In this document: one piece after another, positions 39,476 to 51,700 of the stretch
Layout of the letters: each line of letters opens with the position of its first letter
Numbering within the stretch: the first letter of the stretch is position 1
Assembly: GCF_932526225.1 (NCBI RefSeq)
Contig: NC_064035.1
Location: 15,176,469-15,240,468, forward strand
Direction of reading: 5' to 3'
DNA length: 64,000 nt
Source of the DNA: Nematostella vectensis
Taxonomy: Eukaryota > Cnidaria > Anthozoa > Actiniaria > Edwardsiidae
Position numbers and translations under genes: made by a program
The notes under the pieces: generated by a model
The model's database searches: none
The model's input: only the letters and a program-made list of their open reading frames with translations
What the model was told of the DNA's origin: nothing

Positions 39476-42400
39476 TTATTGTGATGGTGCCTTGATTCGT
39501 ATATCATCTATCTTCAGGATCATCTTCACAAGTTGAGTGGCTAAGCTGATTTGCTGCTTCTTTCCAATCAGTGTTTCAATAACATGTTGAGTTTTCATAT
39601 CTCGAAAAAAAAGACAGAATCGTTAGACAGAGTAATACAACACATTTATAAGGTCGTTTTCACATTTGCAAATATGGATGTGAAGGTAAAGAATTCTGTT
39701 CCACATAACTGGTCAATTAGGGACAGCCCTAGTAGACTCTTGTCACAGAAACTACATAATCAATCAAAGATGTCCAAAAGCCTACCATTAATTCCAGAAT
39801 CCATACAGTCAACTCCTAGGCGTGGGTTCTTTTCTGCCACTTGTCGAGATTTGATATCTGCAACTGTCTGGATGGGGTTTAACCCGGAGTTTTCAGCTAA
39901 GGCGAGGGGGATGTTATCGAGAGCATCAGCATATGCACGCATGGCATACTGCTCAATTGTAGAAATCTACAGGAGAGATAGAGCACAAGAAAATAGTAAA
40001 TCTTATGTACAGTAAGCGCAATAGAATCAAACCTCTCTGCCTTGAAAACACTGACAAATGCTATGTTTGATACTTGCACCTTGCACCAGAACATAACCCA
40101 GAACTAACAAATCAACCATCCAAATCAATCATCCATCTAAATATGCACTCTGTATCTATTATAGCCTGTGAGCAGGGTCTCCTGTGTGTTTTTGTTGTTC
40201 AGGATCCCTGTGGTGCAAACGAATCAAGAGCTCGCCATAGGAATCCCTATATCCCCAATACAGGAATTTCCGAATTAACGCACTGGAGAGCTGACTAGCA
40301 GGCTATATTTCTTACAATCTATTTTTTAAATGAATAAATGGTACCTTGTCAGCCTCTTTAGCAATTGCTATGGAGCAAGAGAGCTCTGTCGCCCCACCAC
40401 CATAGACAACTCTGCTATCTCGCACAAGGTTTCGCACTACACACAGGGCGTCATGGATGCTGCGCTTTGCTTCACCAACAATCTACAGGACACAGAATGA
40501 ATTATACATTAATATAACAATTAGAAAAAAAAACTTAAAGAGACTCTGAACCATTTACTTTAATATAGAATATAGAATGAATTATACATTAATATAACAA
40601 TTAGAAAAAAAAACTTAAAGAGACTCTGAACCATTTACTTTAATATAGAAGGCATAACAAGGCGTGTCCCCAACGAGTATTAAACAAAAACAAGCTCATT
40701 TACTAAGGGTGGTGTGAACGAACTTTTAGCCCATTTAAATGTACAATAATCCCAAATGCAGGAATTTTTTTTATGGACATCAAGGTGTGTTTAGGAAGAA
40801 GGCAGTTGCCCCGAATGTCTGTGTGCAGCTGAAAAAAATATGCAATCTGATCATGACCCTACAAATGATTTTATTGTACAGGGATTGCTTACCATTTTAT
40901 TTCCTCCCCTGATAAAGATCGTTACAGCCCTAGAATTGTGACACTCTTCGATCACCAACATCTTATCCTTGGTTGTGCCAAAACTGAGCTCTCGGACAAT
41001 ACCAGCCTTGCCCAGCTTTTCAGAGGTCAGTTCAGAGAACCTTGGGACAATCCTCCCACCAGTTGCTATGGCAATAAGCTGTTAAATAACAGAGTTGTAT
41101 AATATTAGCACAAGACGATTACTAAAAGTGGCAATATTGCTTCTGTTGTAGTGCGTAACAATCTAGCATGTTTTCTGTTAAAAATATACTCGATTAAAAG
41201 GGACAATGTCCAGGAGTTGTAACATAAACTGGTTCAAATTAAAAATAATGTGTACAACACTTGAGAGTAACATGAATTGTCCTCGGCCTATACCAATAAG
41301 GCTACAGTAAGTTCAAACGTCTTATTTTCTTGCTTTCTGGCTTTTTGTATAGTTCAGCCAAATAATTTTGACGCTTACCTCAATTTCTGGACCTCCAACC
41401 CATCTGACGGCAGGGAGGTGGTTCTGGAGTAGCAAGTGATTGGCTTCATCGTCAAATCCCCACTGACAGATAGCCAGGTTGGCACCTGTATCCTTCACTT
41501 GTTTGATCATCTCAGTAAACTTCTCACGTTCATACTCCTGGAGCTTCTTGTAGTCCTCGACGGTCGCCACATCAAGCTTATGTTTGGTCTTGGGCTTGGG
41601 GGGCTCAAATGGGCACGTGAGAATGGCTATTTTGGCATCTTTGACAACCTAGAGAGAAGAGATAAAACTACTGAACAAAAAAATGGAAATACTTGTTTAA
41701 TTATTCTCAACAGCGCAACAGAGAAAATATAATGTGATTCTAACATAAATTAGTTATAGCTGCTCAAATGGGTAACAAACCCACCGCTCAAAATTCTGGC
41801 TACATGCCTGTAACGGAAGTTCATTGGCACATACCTTGGGCATCTGTGGATGGCTCATATCCTTGTCAACAACCACACCCTTGACCAGGACGGTATCATC
41901 AAGTTTACCACCTTCCTTGCCTTCAACTTTAATCAATTCAAAGTCAACATCCTTGCGCTCCAGGTCCGCAACCGACAGCACTGCATCTACAGCAATCTCA
42001 GCTAATGGCCGATGACATCTGCTAACACTGTAACCAAGTGGAAGCTTTATTGTACAATAACATATAATTATTCTTTACAAAATAAATCAAAACACCTAAG
42101 TAATAAAAAGCAAAATCACATTTCAGGAGACCTGGAAAGAATAGGAAACTTTTGACTCACAGTGAATTTTGCAAGATGCTACACTGCTACACTAAATATA
42201 CTTTAGGGATAGTACAGAGTTTTTCCATATTGGAAATCAAAGAATCTATTCTTGCTATCTAATCTGAACAAGTAAAACCGTCATCTTATGGTGAAAAATG
42301 CTATTGATCACAATGAAAAATACTTACATTTTGGAGCCCAGGGTTGTCATGGCTGTTTGGATCAAAGATTCCTTGTTGTCTTTATCCACAGGAAAGTTGT

Positions 42401-43518
42401 CAGCAATCGAGTCCATATGCTCAAGTGCTATCTTTGCTGCTAGTTCATAACCGTCAGCAATGCGAATGGGGTGGATCCCCCAGTCTAGCAGTTGCTCTGC
42501 ATGCTCCAGGAGAGCACCAGCCAAAACTGTATAGAGACGGGACCCATTAGGTACAGATCAAAGTACATTGCATCATAAATAACTAGGGATCGATCTTAAG
42601 ATATTTACACACATTGTTTCGATCAAATTATGCTCCTACCTACAACTCCAGTTGTACCATCCCCAATTTCATTATCCTGAGACTTTGAAAGCTCCACCAT
42701 TAGTTTGGCAATCTGGTGATCAACTTCCATCATGCCAAGAATTGTTGCACCATCATTTGTCACAGTGACCTCACCATCAGGACTAACCATCATTTTATCC
42801 ATGCCTGAAAAAAAAAGTGTTCAAGAATTAGCTAGCTGCTGATAACAAAAGGTTTGCCTAAAAATACACAGTACTTAATTAATAGATTAGATAAACAACA
42901 ATGCGCTGTATGCTATGTAGTATACTATAACCAAAAATAGGAGTTTAGAGAAAGATCAATGAAAAAAATAAAAAAGGAGATAATCTAGAATATAAAGATA
43001 TTGTTTATCAGATGACAGAGACCCATTAGAATAAGAGGATAAGGTGTGCGACATCTATCAGTATTACTGCTTAATCTGGATGCTTTGCAACTGCATGGAC
43101 GTTCTTAAATCTCTGTATTTATATTAAGATAAAAAAGGATGATATTTCAAAGTTTAAACTATCCCTCAGAAATCTACAATGTGCCTGACAACCATCTCAC
43201 GTGTGAAATAAACTTTGAGGTGTCAAACCTCACCTTTTGGCCCAAGAGATGTTTTCAAAATACTCGCAACTGCTCTTGCTGCTAAAATATGTGACTGCAA
43301 AAGAACGATATGGTATTGAGTTAATGCTACTAAGGGGAGAAATGGCGAATCACAAATAATCACAACATTTAGTGCCAACAGGTTGACGATCTTACTTTTT
43401 GTGCTTCGAGACCTGTCAAACGCTTCTGTTCTTCTTGTTCTTTGAGGATTATAAACGGCCTACCGAACTCATCGAATGTAATACCCTGTGCAGCGGCCCT
43501 AAGAGGTCCCCCAGCCAT
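39476..43518 (-). CDS. CCT5: Chaperonin CCT epsilon subunit (TCP-1 epsilon), 10 exons
   Basis: Exons in plus coordinates: 39476-39600, 39786-39966, 40345-40482, 40893-41078, 41379-41648, 41835-42027, 42328-42526, 42640-42804, 43234-43294, 43396-43518. They give 546 residues, in frame throughout; the human protein is 541. This is one subunit of the eight-member cytosolic TRiC/CCT ring that folds actin, tubulin and others. Hallmarks: start [29 protein letters not shown] and NDGATIL, the ATP-site GDGTT ('[13 protein letters not shown]'), and the epsilon-type apical segment '[14 protein letters not shown]' with '[20 protein letters not shown]'. '[10 protein letters not shown]' and '[20 protein letters not shown]' follow. 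The C-terminus is [12 protein letters not shown] instead of the human acidic tail. Confidence 0.97.
40494..40650. repeat. Exact 80-bp tandem duplication in a CCT5 intron
   Basis: The segment starting AGAATGAATTATACATTAAT at 40494 is repeated identically from 40574. The perfect identity implies a very recent event or an assembly duplication. Confidence 0.9.
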
Positions 43519-44143
43519 GATTGTATAAGATATTTGAATTATATAGTAAAGAAGATGGCCGATGGGAGTGGATATTTGATGGTATTTCTCTACAGGAATT
43601 TGAAGTTAGGAAAAGCCGGCAGCAGAACACCCTTCGCTCCCAATACCCCACGGCCAGATAATAACACAGCTTACCCAATAAACACAATTGCCAAATAAAA
43701 TCTAAGAGTTATTTGTCACAAATAAAGTGTAATTGATGCATTTAAACCATTCTTATTTTTTTCAAAATGTAAGGTGTCGCCCATTTATGTTTCTTACCTG
43801 TAAGGAGGGTGGGGGGCATTAAAAGGGAGCACAGGATAGCCAGCTCAGTCGTGAACCCCTGCCCATTTAAAAGGGGACTCTGATAGCGGGGAAGCATTTT
43901 CTAGCTAAACATTAAAAAAAAAATCAAATTTTATGAAAAAGTCGAGATACTTATATAATAAATACTATATTATATACAAAGTAAATAATTTTATATTGAT
44001 AAAATCCTGAATGTTAGGGGTTGATTGCCCGTGGTGTATACTTTTTTTTTAATGCAAATGACTATTAGTAAATGTGAGTTCTACAACCAAAAGTTATGAT
44101 GAGTTTTGTCACATATCAACACAGGGGAAGATAAGGGTCAGTT
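43519..44143. other. CCT5 upstream region, no supported gene
   Basis: The first 150 bases are likely CCT5 promoter and 5' leader. The rest is AT-rich with no recognisable gene. Confidence 0.5.
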
Positions 44144-44151
44144 AAACAATA

Positions 44152-45360
44152 AGGATGTCTACAAAACGAAGACCTAAAACCTAAAACCTGTGACCCCAAA
44201 AGCTACGACCCCAAAAGCTACGACCCCAAAAGCAACGACCCCAAAAGCTATGACCCCCAAACTTGCCGTTATTAGCCTACCTTGTCTCCCAAAATGGCTA
44301 CACAGCGTGGAAGTTTCATGTGGAATCAGTGATCCTTATGAGATAATAAGCTTATTCAATTTTTTTTTAATTGGCAAATAGTGATCTACTTGTGTTTCCA
44401 GGTGGTCGTTTCTTGAAACGCCAATAAACTCAGAAACCCGGAATGTCACCCGGTAAACTTTTTCGGGTGTTTCTTCCAAAATCTTAATTGCCCGCTAACT
44501 TTATACGGGAAATCGCTTCATGTTCTAGTTGTGTCGAGTTGTAGAAAGTTTTCATCACAGAGAAAACCATTCCACTGCCCGGAAAAAGTGGGCCAATCAA
44601 GGCTTACATCATTTTATCGGATTTCCTTCCAACCAATCAGTTTTCATCTCTGTCAAATGATTTGACATTTAGCTGTCACAGTGCGCCTAAAAACATAAAC
44701 AGCTTTGCGAAATTATTAGAAGTTTTTTTTTACAAAATGAGACTTTATTTACTTGTTCTTTGTCTTTCTTTCGAAAAATGTCGATGCCACAGCAATTTTT
44801 GGGGTGCAAGTTGTCTACAGACATCGACAAAACAAGGATTTCAATAACTATAGCCAATCTATTCATAAACTTTGGGAATTATGTCGGGAACCCGTATCGG
44901 TACGCTACGCAAAAGCTTTGTTTTGATAAACGCTCTTCCTCGCCAGGGAGTTCGAAAACTTCTCTGGGGGCATTTTTCTAAATAACCGGTAATTGCTGGG
45001 TCTGTTAGGTTACTGGGAGAGTTTTTGGGATAATTTTTCGGGCAAAGGAGCGTGTCTGAAAAATGAGTGCAAGTACAATTTTTAATGGGACAAACAATAA
45101 ACGACTATTAAAATTGTTCATTGACATTGGCGCGCACATGAGAATATTTCCTCCATGAAAAGCACAACAAAATTTGCTGAATTACCTCATTAGGATCACT
45201 GATTCCATATAAACCTTTCGCGCTGTGTAGCCATTTGGGAAACAAAAGGTAGACTAAATAATAACTGAATTTTTGGGGGGGTCGTAGCTTCAGGGGTCGT
45301 AGCTTTTGGGGTCACAGGTTTTAGGTATTAGGTTTTAGGTCTTCGTTTTATAGACACCCT
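44152..45360. mobile_element. Non-autonomous hAT-like element with 8-bp target duplication
   Basis: The 1209-bp element starts AGGATGTCTACAAAACGAAG and ends with the near-inverse of AGGGTGTCTATAAAACGAAG. AAACAATA lies on both sides (44144-44151 and 45361-45368), an exact 8-bp duplication as for hAT elements. Inside each end are short tandem copies of CCCCAAAAGCTACGA (left) and their inverse (right), then an inverted segment around GGCTACACAGCG. No transposase ORF is present. Confidence 0.88.
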
Positions 45361-45794
45361 AAACAATAATCTGGCTGGTGTACTGGCATTTATGCTTACT
45401 TTTTTATTAGGTGTATCTGTTCTTACGGGGGCTTACAGTACGTCAGGATTCTCTTCAAAGTAGAACCTTTTGATTGTCTAAAGCCTTTGGGTTGGATAAT
45501 ATTGAAGAAAGAGGCAACTCAAGTACAAGGGATTAAATACCGGAACAGAGATAACACAATGAATCTGATAAATAACTAAAAACATACGTACAGAATCTTT
45601 ATTTTTTAATATTACACACCCTTACTAATAACTCCCTATTTTGAAAGCAAGGATCGGCATGGCAGGACTTAAAGCCAGAGCTTGCGAAACAGTCTCATTC
45701 ATAGAAAACTAGATACAAATATTTCAGCAGTTCCCATGTGAATTTCAGGAGAGTGATGATTCCAGGTGACATGTCCATTCCTTCGAATTTGTGC

Positions 45795-48700
45795 TCATTT
45801 CATGATAGGAAAGTTGGCTTGCACCTTTTGGGGCACAGAATCTTCATCGCGCCACAAACTTGTGATGGTCTTTGTGCCAGTGTAGAAGTTGATTCCCTGA
45901 TATTACAATAAAAAAGCGCATCAAATAATGTATAGTAATCGTTAATGAAAATAAATATAAATAAATCACAAGCATCTCTTTGTGTTGTCAAAACTAGATT
46001 CTCGATACCATTTAACTAATAACAAGAGAAAACACTTGTTATGATCAAAAAGCACCTATATTTCGGCTGTGTACAATAGCCTTCCTCAGGGTGACTCAAA
46101 TCGCTAATGAAATACTTTTGCTAGTCTAGGCGATCCATATTGTTTGAATGGTTGGTCAGGAGGAGCTGGGTTGACATCACATCCAATCACACGGAATCCA
46201 AAAGCAAAGTAATAGAATAGAGTCCCAGAATAGAACGAGTTGGACTAGGATGGTTGAATACAAGCAACTCTGTGTTCTATTCTACAGTATAGACAGCTTT
46301 AAAACAAAATGCAAGCACATTTCACCAAAACAGACATTTAGCAATTAACTTTTGGTGGTATAGAACTCTGAAAACTTTTCATTCAAGATATATTATCATT
46401 TCAATGACATCGTACTTCGAGTAAACTTGGTCTTACTGCCTTTTGCCTCCATAGGAACACCAGTTTATAATCATAAGTGTGATGTGTTTGCAATAGTAGG
46501 TCTCCCATATCAAGGTAGGTCCAAGAATCAGTTTGATGACAAACTACAAAAGTAGGATGGCTGATTGACAGAGCGTACCTGCTTGCCATAGAAGTGGGAG
46601 TCTCCAAGGAAGGAGCCACGTGATCCAGTAAATGAGAACATGGGTAGGGGCACAGGGATGGGTACGTTGATACCAATCTGCAGTAGAAAACACAGGGAGG
46701 AATAAGATAGAATGAATGGGATATGTAAATACTAATCTCTAATGGGGAGGAATAAGATAGAGGGGATGGGTACGTTGATACCAATCTGCAGTAGAAAACA
46801 CAGGAAGGAATAAGATAGAGGGGATGGGTACATTGATACCAATCTGCAGTAGAAAACACAGGGAGGAATAAGACAGAGGGGATGGGTACGTTGATACCAA
46901 TCTGCAGTAGAAAACACAGGGAGGAATAAGATAGAGGGGATGGGTACATTGATACCAATCTGCAGTAGAAAACACAGGGAGGAATAAGATAGAGGGGATG
47001 GGTACGTTGATACCAATCTGCAGTAGAAAACACAGGGAGGAATAAGATAGAATGAATGGGATATGTAAATACTAATCTCTAACGGGGAGAAATAAGATAG
47101 AGGGGATGGGTACGTTGATACCAATCTGCAGTAGAAAACACAGGGAGGAATAAGATAGAGGGGATGGGTACGTTGATACCAATCTGCAGTAGAAAACACA
47201 GGGAGGAATAAGATAGAGGGGGTGGGTATGTTGTGGTTTGAAATGCTTCTTGGTTTGAAATTGTTAAAACTGGTTTGAAAAGGGGATATTTGCATAATCT
47301 TTTATCTAGTTCTTTTAGTTACACCTCCCAACCCCCAAAAAATCCAAGCCCCTGTTTTATTAATGACTCCTCAAAAATAAAATCCCTTTTAGAATGCTAG
47401 GTATCCAAAAATGAGCTAGTTTGAAAAATTCAAACCAGTTTGAAAAAAATTCAAACCATGCCACATTTCAAACCACAACAGGTACGTTGATACCAATCTG
47501 CAGTAGAAAACACAGGGAGGAACAGGGGCGTAGGCAGGGGGGTGGCCCAGGGAGCCCCCCCCTTCCATCAGCCAAAAATACAGTAAATGTATGACACATT
47601 ATCTAAAATACAGAAAAAAATGCCTTGAAAGGGCCTTTTGGGCCCCCTCCTGTTACAAATCCTGGCTACGCCGCTGAGAAATCAGATAGAATGGATAGGA
47701 TATGTTAATACTAATTTGTAACGGGGAGGAATAAAATAGAGGGGATGGGTACGTTGATACTAATCTGTAATAATACAGACAGGGAGGAATTAAATAGAAG
47801 TCTTAATGGACATGAAAAAAACAGGGATAGCATATTACCTGTCCAACATTAGCTTTCTGTGCAAATTTGCGGGCAATTGCTCCTGATTTTGTGAAGATGG
47901 CTGTCCCGTTTCCATATGGGTTGCGGTTGATGATTTCCACGGCCTGGACGAGTTAGACAAAGTTTAAGACATTTGATACAACCGGAAACCTAAATGAGTT
48001 GAAACATGTAACAGAGGAATCTTTTTATGTACTTTCCTGTGAACTATTTGTAATAAACACAGACCATATTTGGACATGTAAATAATTAAACTTGGATGGG
48101 TGTAGCAAAATATAAAAAGAATAGAAAACCCTTACATCTTCCAATGTGTCAGCATTCAGAGCAACAAGAACAGGCCCAAAAATCTCTTCTTTATAGCAAG
48201 TCATCTCAGGCTAGTGGGAAAGAGAAAGCTTTGATCAGATCAACAAATACTTACCCAAGTTTGGTAGATTACAAACACACAAAAGCTCATTTGGTACTTA
48301 CAGTGACATTAGAGAGGACAGTTGGCCCTACAAAGTTTCCGTTCTCATATCCCTTGACGACTATATCCCTGCCATCAAGGTCAAGCTAAAATACAACACA
48401 GAATTATCACACTAGCTGTTGGTATAACAACATGATGTTCATTTCGTTTACTGTACTGCATATACCGGTAGTACAAAAAGAACAAAAGAGATATATAATA
48501 TCACAATGAAGAAATTGGCATTTTTTCCTGTTGGCTATAACTTTCGGTGTACTTACGGAAGCTCCTTGTTCAACACCACTTTGGACAAGGTCGCAAGCCC
48601 TCTTTTTGGCTTGGGGGGAGATCATTGGGCCCAAGTCTGCTCCAGGCTGGTCACCTGATAAAATTCAGGGAAGAAACATGGGCTTCTATAATTATGTGGG

Positions 48701-51700
48701 AAAAAACTCCAAATTACGCTGTTTTTTTTTTTGGCTAAATTACGTGGGAAATAAATGATTACGCGCTATATTGTGAAATCGTGTGGGATTGTGCAATAAA
48801 TTTTGTTAAATAATTTTTTTGGGGATTCTTTACTGAATTATGCGCTAAACTACACGGAATATCAACTATTACGCCCAAACTACATTTTGTACCAAGGGAA
48901 AGCATGAAATAACTTGAAAGAGTTTATTTCCTGTGCAAAAAAAATCTAAGGCGAGGTCATTGGCTCCTAGCCATCAGCAAATTAAAAATGGTATTCTATT
49001 ATTAGTCCCAGGCTTAGCAAATTTAGTGAAAAATTTAGTTTGAAATATTGAGTCTTGCGAAGAACATTTTTCTTTTTTACGAGAAATACAGGTAAGAACA
49101 TCAGCTGAAATAGAGGTAAGAACCCTAAAAGAACACATCAGCTGTGCAATGAAATGATTTGTCTTTTAAAATTTAGCCAAATTACGGGGGATAAGGCAGA
49201 AATTTGTGGATTACGCAGAAAAAGACAAATTATGAGCTTCCGCACAAGCACGTAATTCCAGAGCCCTGCACATCAAAGTATTAGGAGGAACATGCAATCA
49301 CCTGCGCTAACTTTGAGCTGCTTGGCTTTTTCCACAATTTCTGGGATCCACTCTTTGGTCTCTCCCACAAATATAGCTGTGGAAAGTGCCATGCACCTTT
49401 GCCCAGCAGCACCAAATGCTGCACCTACAAGCTGTTTGCGAAAAGATAAGGGCCATTATTAATAAAAAAGACTTCCTTCCTTCAATGTATAAAGACAACA
49501 GGAAATGATATATTAATTTAAGCAATGTTGAACCAAATATGTACTGTACCCAGGGGAAGATATTTTTTTCATATAGGGGAAGAAAATGTCTCTTGAATAG
49601 GGGAGAAGACGACTGTACCTGGTTGATAGTGTTTTCCTTATTGGCATCTGGCATAATAACTCCATGGTTCTTGGCTCCCTGACAAGATAAACATAAACCC
49701 CATTTAACTAGATCCACAATAGCTAAGACAGATAAAATCCAACAGAATAACAAGCAATTTGGCTCTGTTATTGTTAAAAATCATGTACCAGAGTAAAGTT
49801 TACAGGTTTTCGGTGCATGAAAATCTATAAAAAAATAATTATGAGAGGCACTGAATTTTAGAATGACTTTTCCAATATAAAGCATTCCTGTATGTGACAC
49901 TACAATAAAAACACCATCTCACCATATTACTCTGCACTCGTTTGCCATGCTTGGAACCAGTCTCATAAATGTACTTGCCCTGTCAATAGAAATACAATCA
50001 TTTTTTAATAGCTATTTTATAATATCAAGTGGAGCATTTCTGCGGTGTATTACTTACAGCTTGGTCAGACCCCACGAAAGAGATTGCTTTGATAGTAGGG
50101 TTCTCGCAAATGAATTTCACAGCTGCAGGAAAAAAAAGATAATAAAAATTGCTAGAAGCTTTATTAAAGTAAAAAAATAAGGCTCCCCAAAGAAACAGAA
50201 ACTACATGACGATGTGTGCTCCTAAAAAAAACCCTGAGTGGTGTCTTTTTACAGAAAAAAAAACTTGAAAGAGGGATGTACCATGGGATTGCCACCATTA
50301 AAAGTGTCTACAGAGTGTTGTGTTATTCAACTGGCATTTTTGGAGCTTGGTACAGTAGTTGCAAAACAAAGGCCATGCAATACTGATCCAACGATGCTCG
50401 CATTAAGGATACAGTTCTCATTTACCCTAAAAAGCATTAAAGAAATTATCTGCAAAAATCTTTTGTTTAGGTCATTATCTAGGGTACTAAAGACAAACTG
50501 GATTTGACTGATGCCCAAAATGTTATCTGGTGCGAAAGTGTTGAAAATTAAAGAGTTAATATGGAACATTTAGAAGCAAACTACAGGGAACGTAGAACTA
50601 TAGTGCCTTGCTTCAAAAGGGATTATCATTTTTTTATATTGTTTTTCAATCAAAAGATATTCTCACCAAAGGTGAAGCTGGACCAGTTAATTGTCCTATC
50701 ACTAAGGTAGGGAACACTCCAAGAACATCAAGTCTTACCCTCTCTTGCACCATGGATACAGTTGACAACTCCATCGGGGACTCCAGCATCCTGAGCCATC
50801 TTAAGTAGCATCATTGTCGCTCCAGGATCACGCTCTGATGGCTTGATGACATAGGTGTTACCACAAACCATGGCCATAGGGAACATCTGTCAATAGGTAA
50901 CATAGATTAAAAATTCATTATTGGCAAATTAACACATAAAAAACAATTGTTGGTTTCATATGTATACACAATTTTAGCAGCTTATAGGGAATAACATGAA
51001 TGTTTGGTATTTGATATCAGAAACAGAGTCTGTAAACGTTTTTTTCAAATTTGTTAAAAAAAGGTTTTACAGTAAAGTGACACTGCAATTATGACAAAAA
51101 TGAAATGGATGAAAGGAGTATTGTCTGTAAGTTTGTACTGACCACTTCACTCTTTTTTACCCTCTTATTTGCCAAACCAGTATTAGTAAAATGTTCTGTT
51201 CAGCAATAGCACAAGTCCAGGCATCAATTGATGACCAGTAGTAGTGCACTGCTACATTAATGTTGCACTGGGATTTCTGCTAAGGTTAAAGAACAAACCA
51301 AAACAGATTTTCAGCAGTGCTGCTGCTATACAGAAGCGTTGCTCTTGTGTGTACTCACCCAAAGAGGAATCATGGCAGGAAAGTTGAACCTATAAGGAGA
51401 ACATGATAAAGCCCAAATGTAAATTACACAATTTACAAGAATATAAACATGCGGTGGGAGATGGATTTTTTTAAAATCTCAGTCTGAAAGAAGGAGAGGT
51501 TAATAGCCACCCATCACCCCCCCTCCAGATTGTGCTACCATGTAGGTATCTAAATTATTTCTTGGGTATGATTTTAAGACATTCTGACAAGATTTTGCCA
51601 AAGGCTTTCTATGAGGGATGATGATTTATTGATGATTTTTATCATACATGCTAAAGATGACTTACGGTGTGATTCCGGCACAGACTCCCAAGGGTACTCT

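Noticed and set aside
46401-47295. 210- and 187-residue minus-strand ORFs with repeated YPSPLSY segments
   Set aside because: Translation of the 58-bp minisatellite derived from the ALDH6A1 exon border, partly fused to the real exon.
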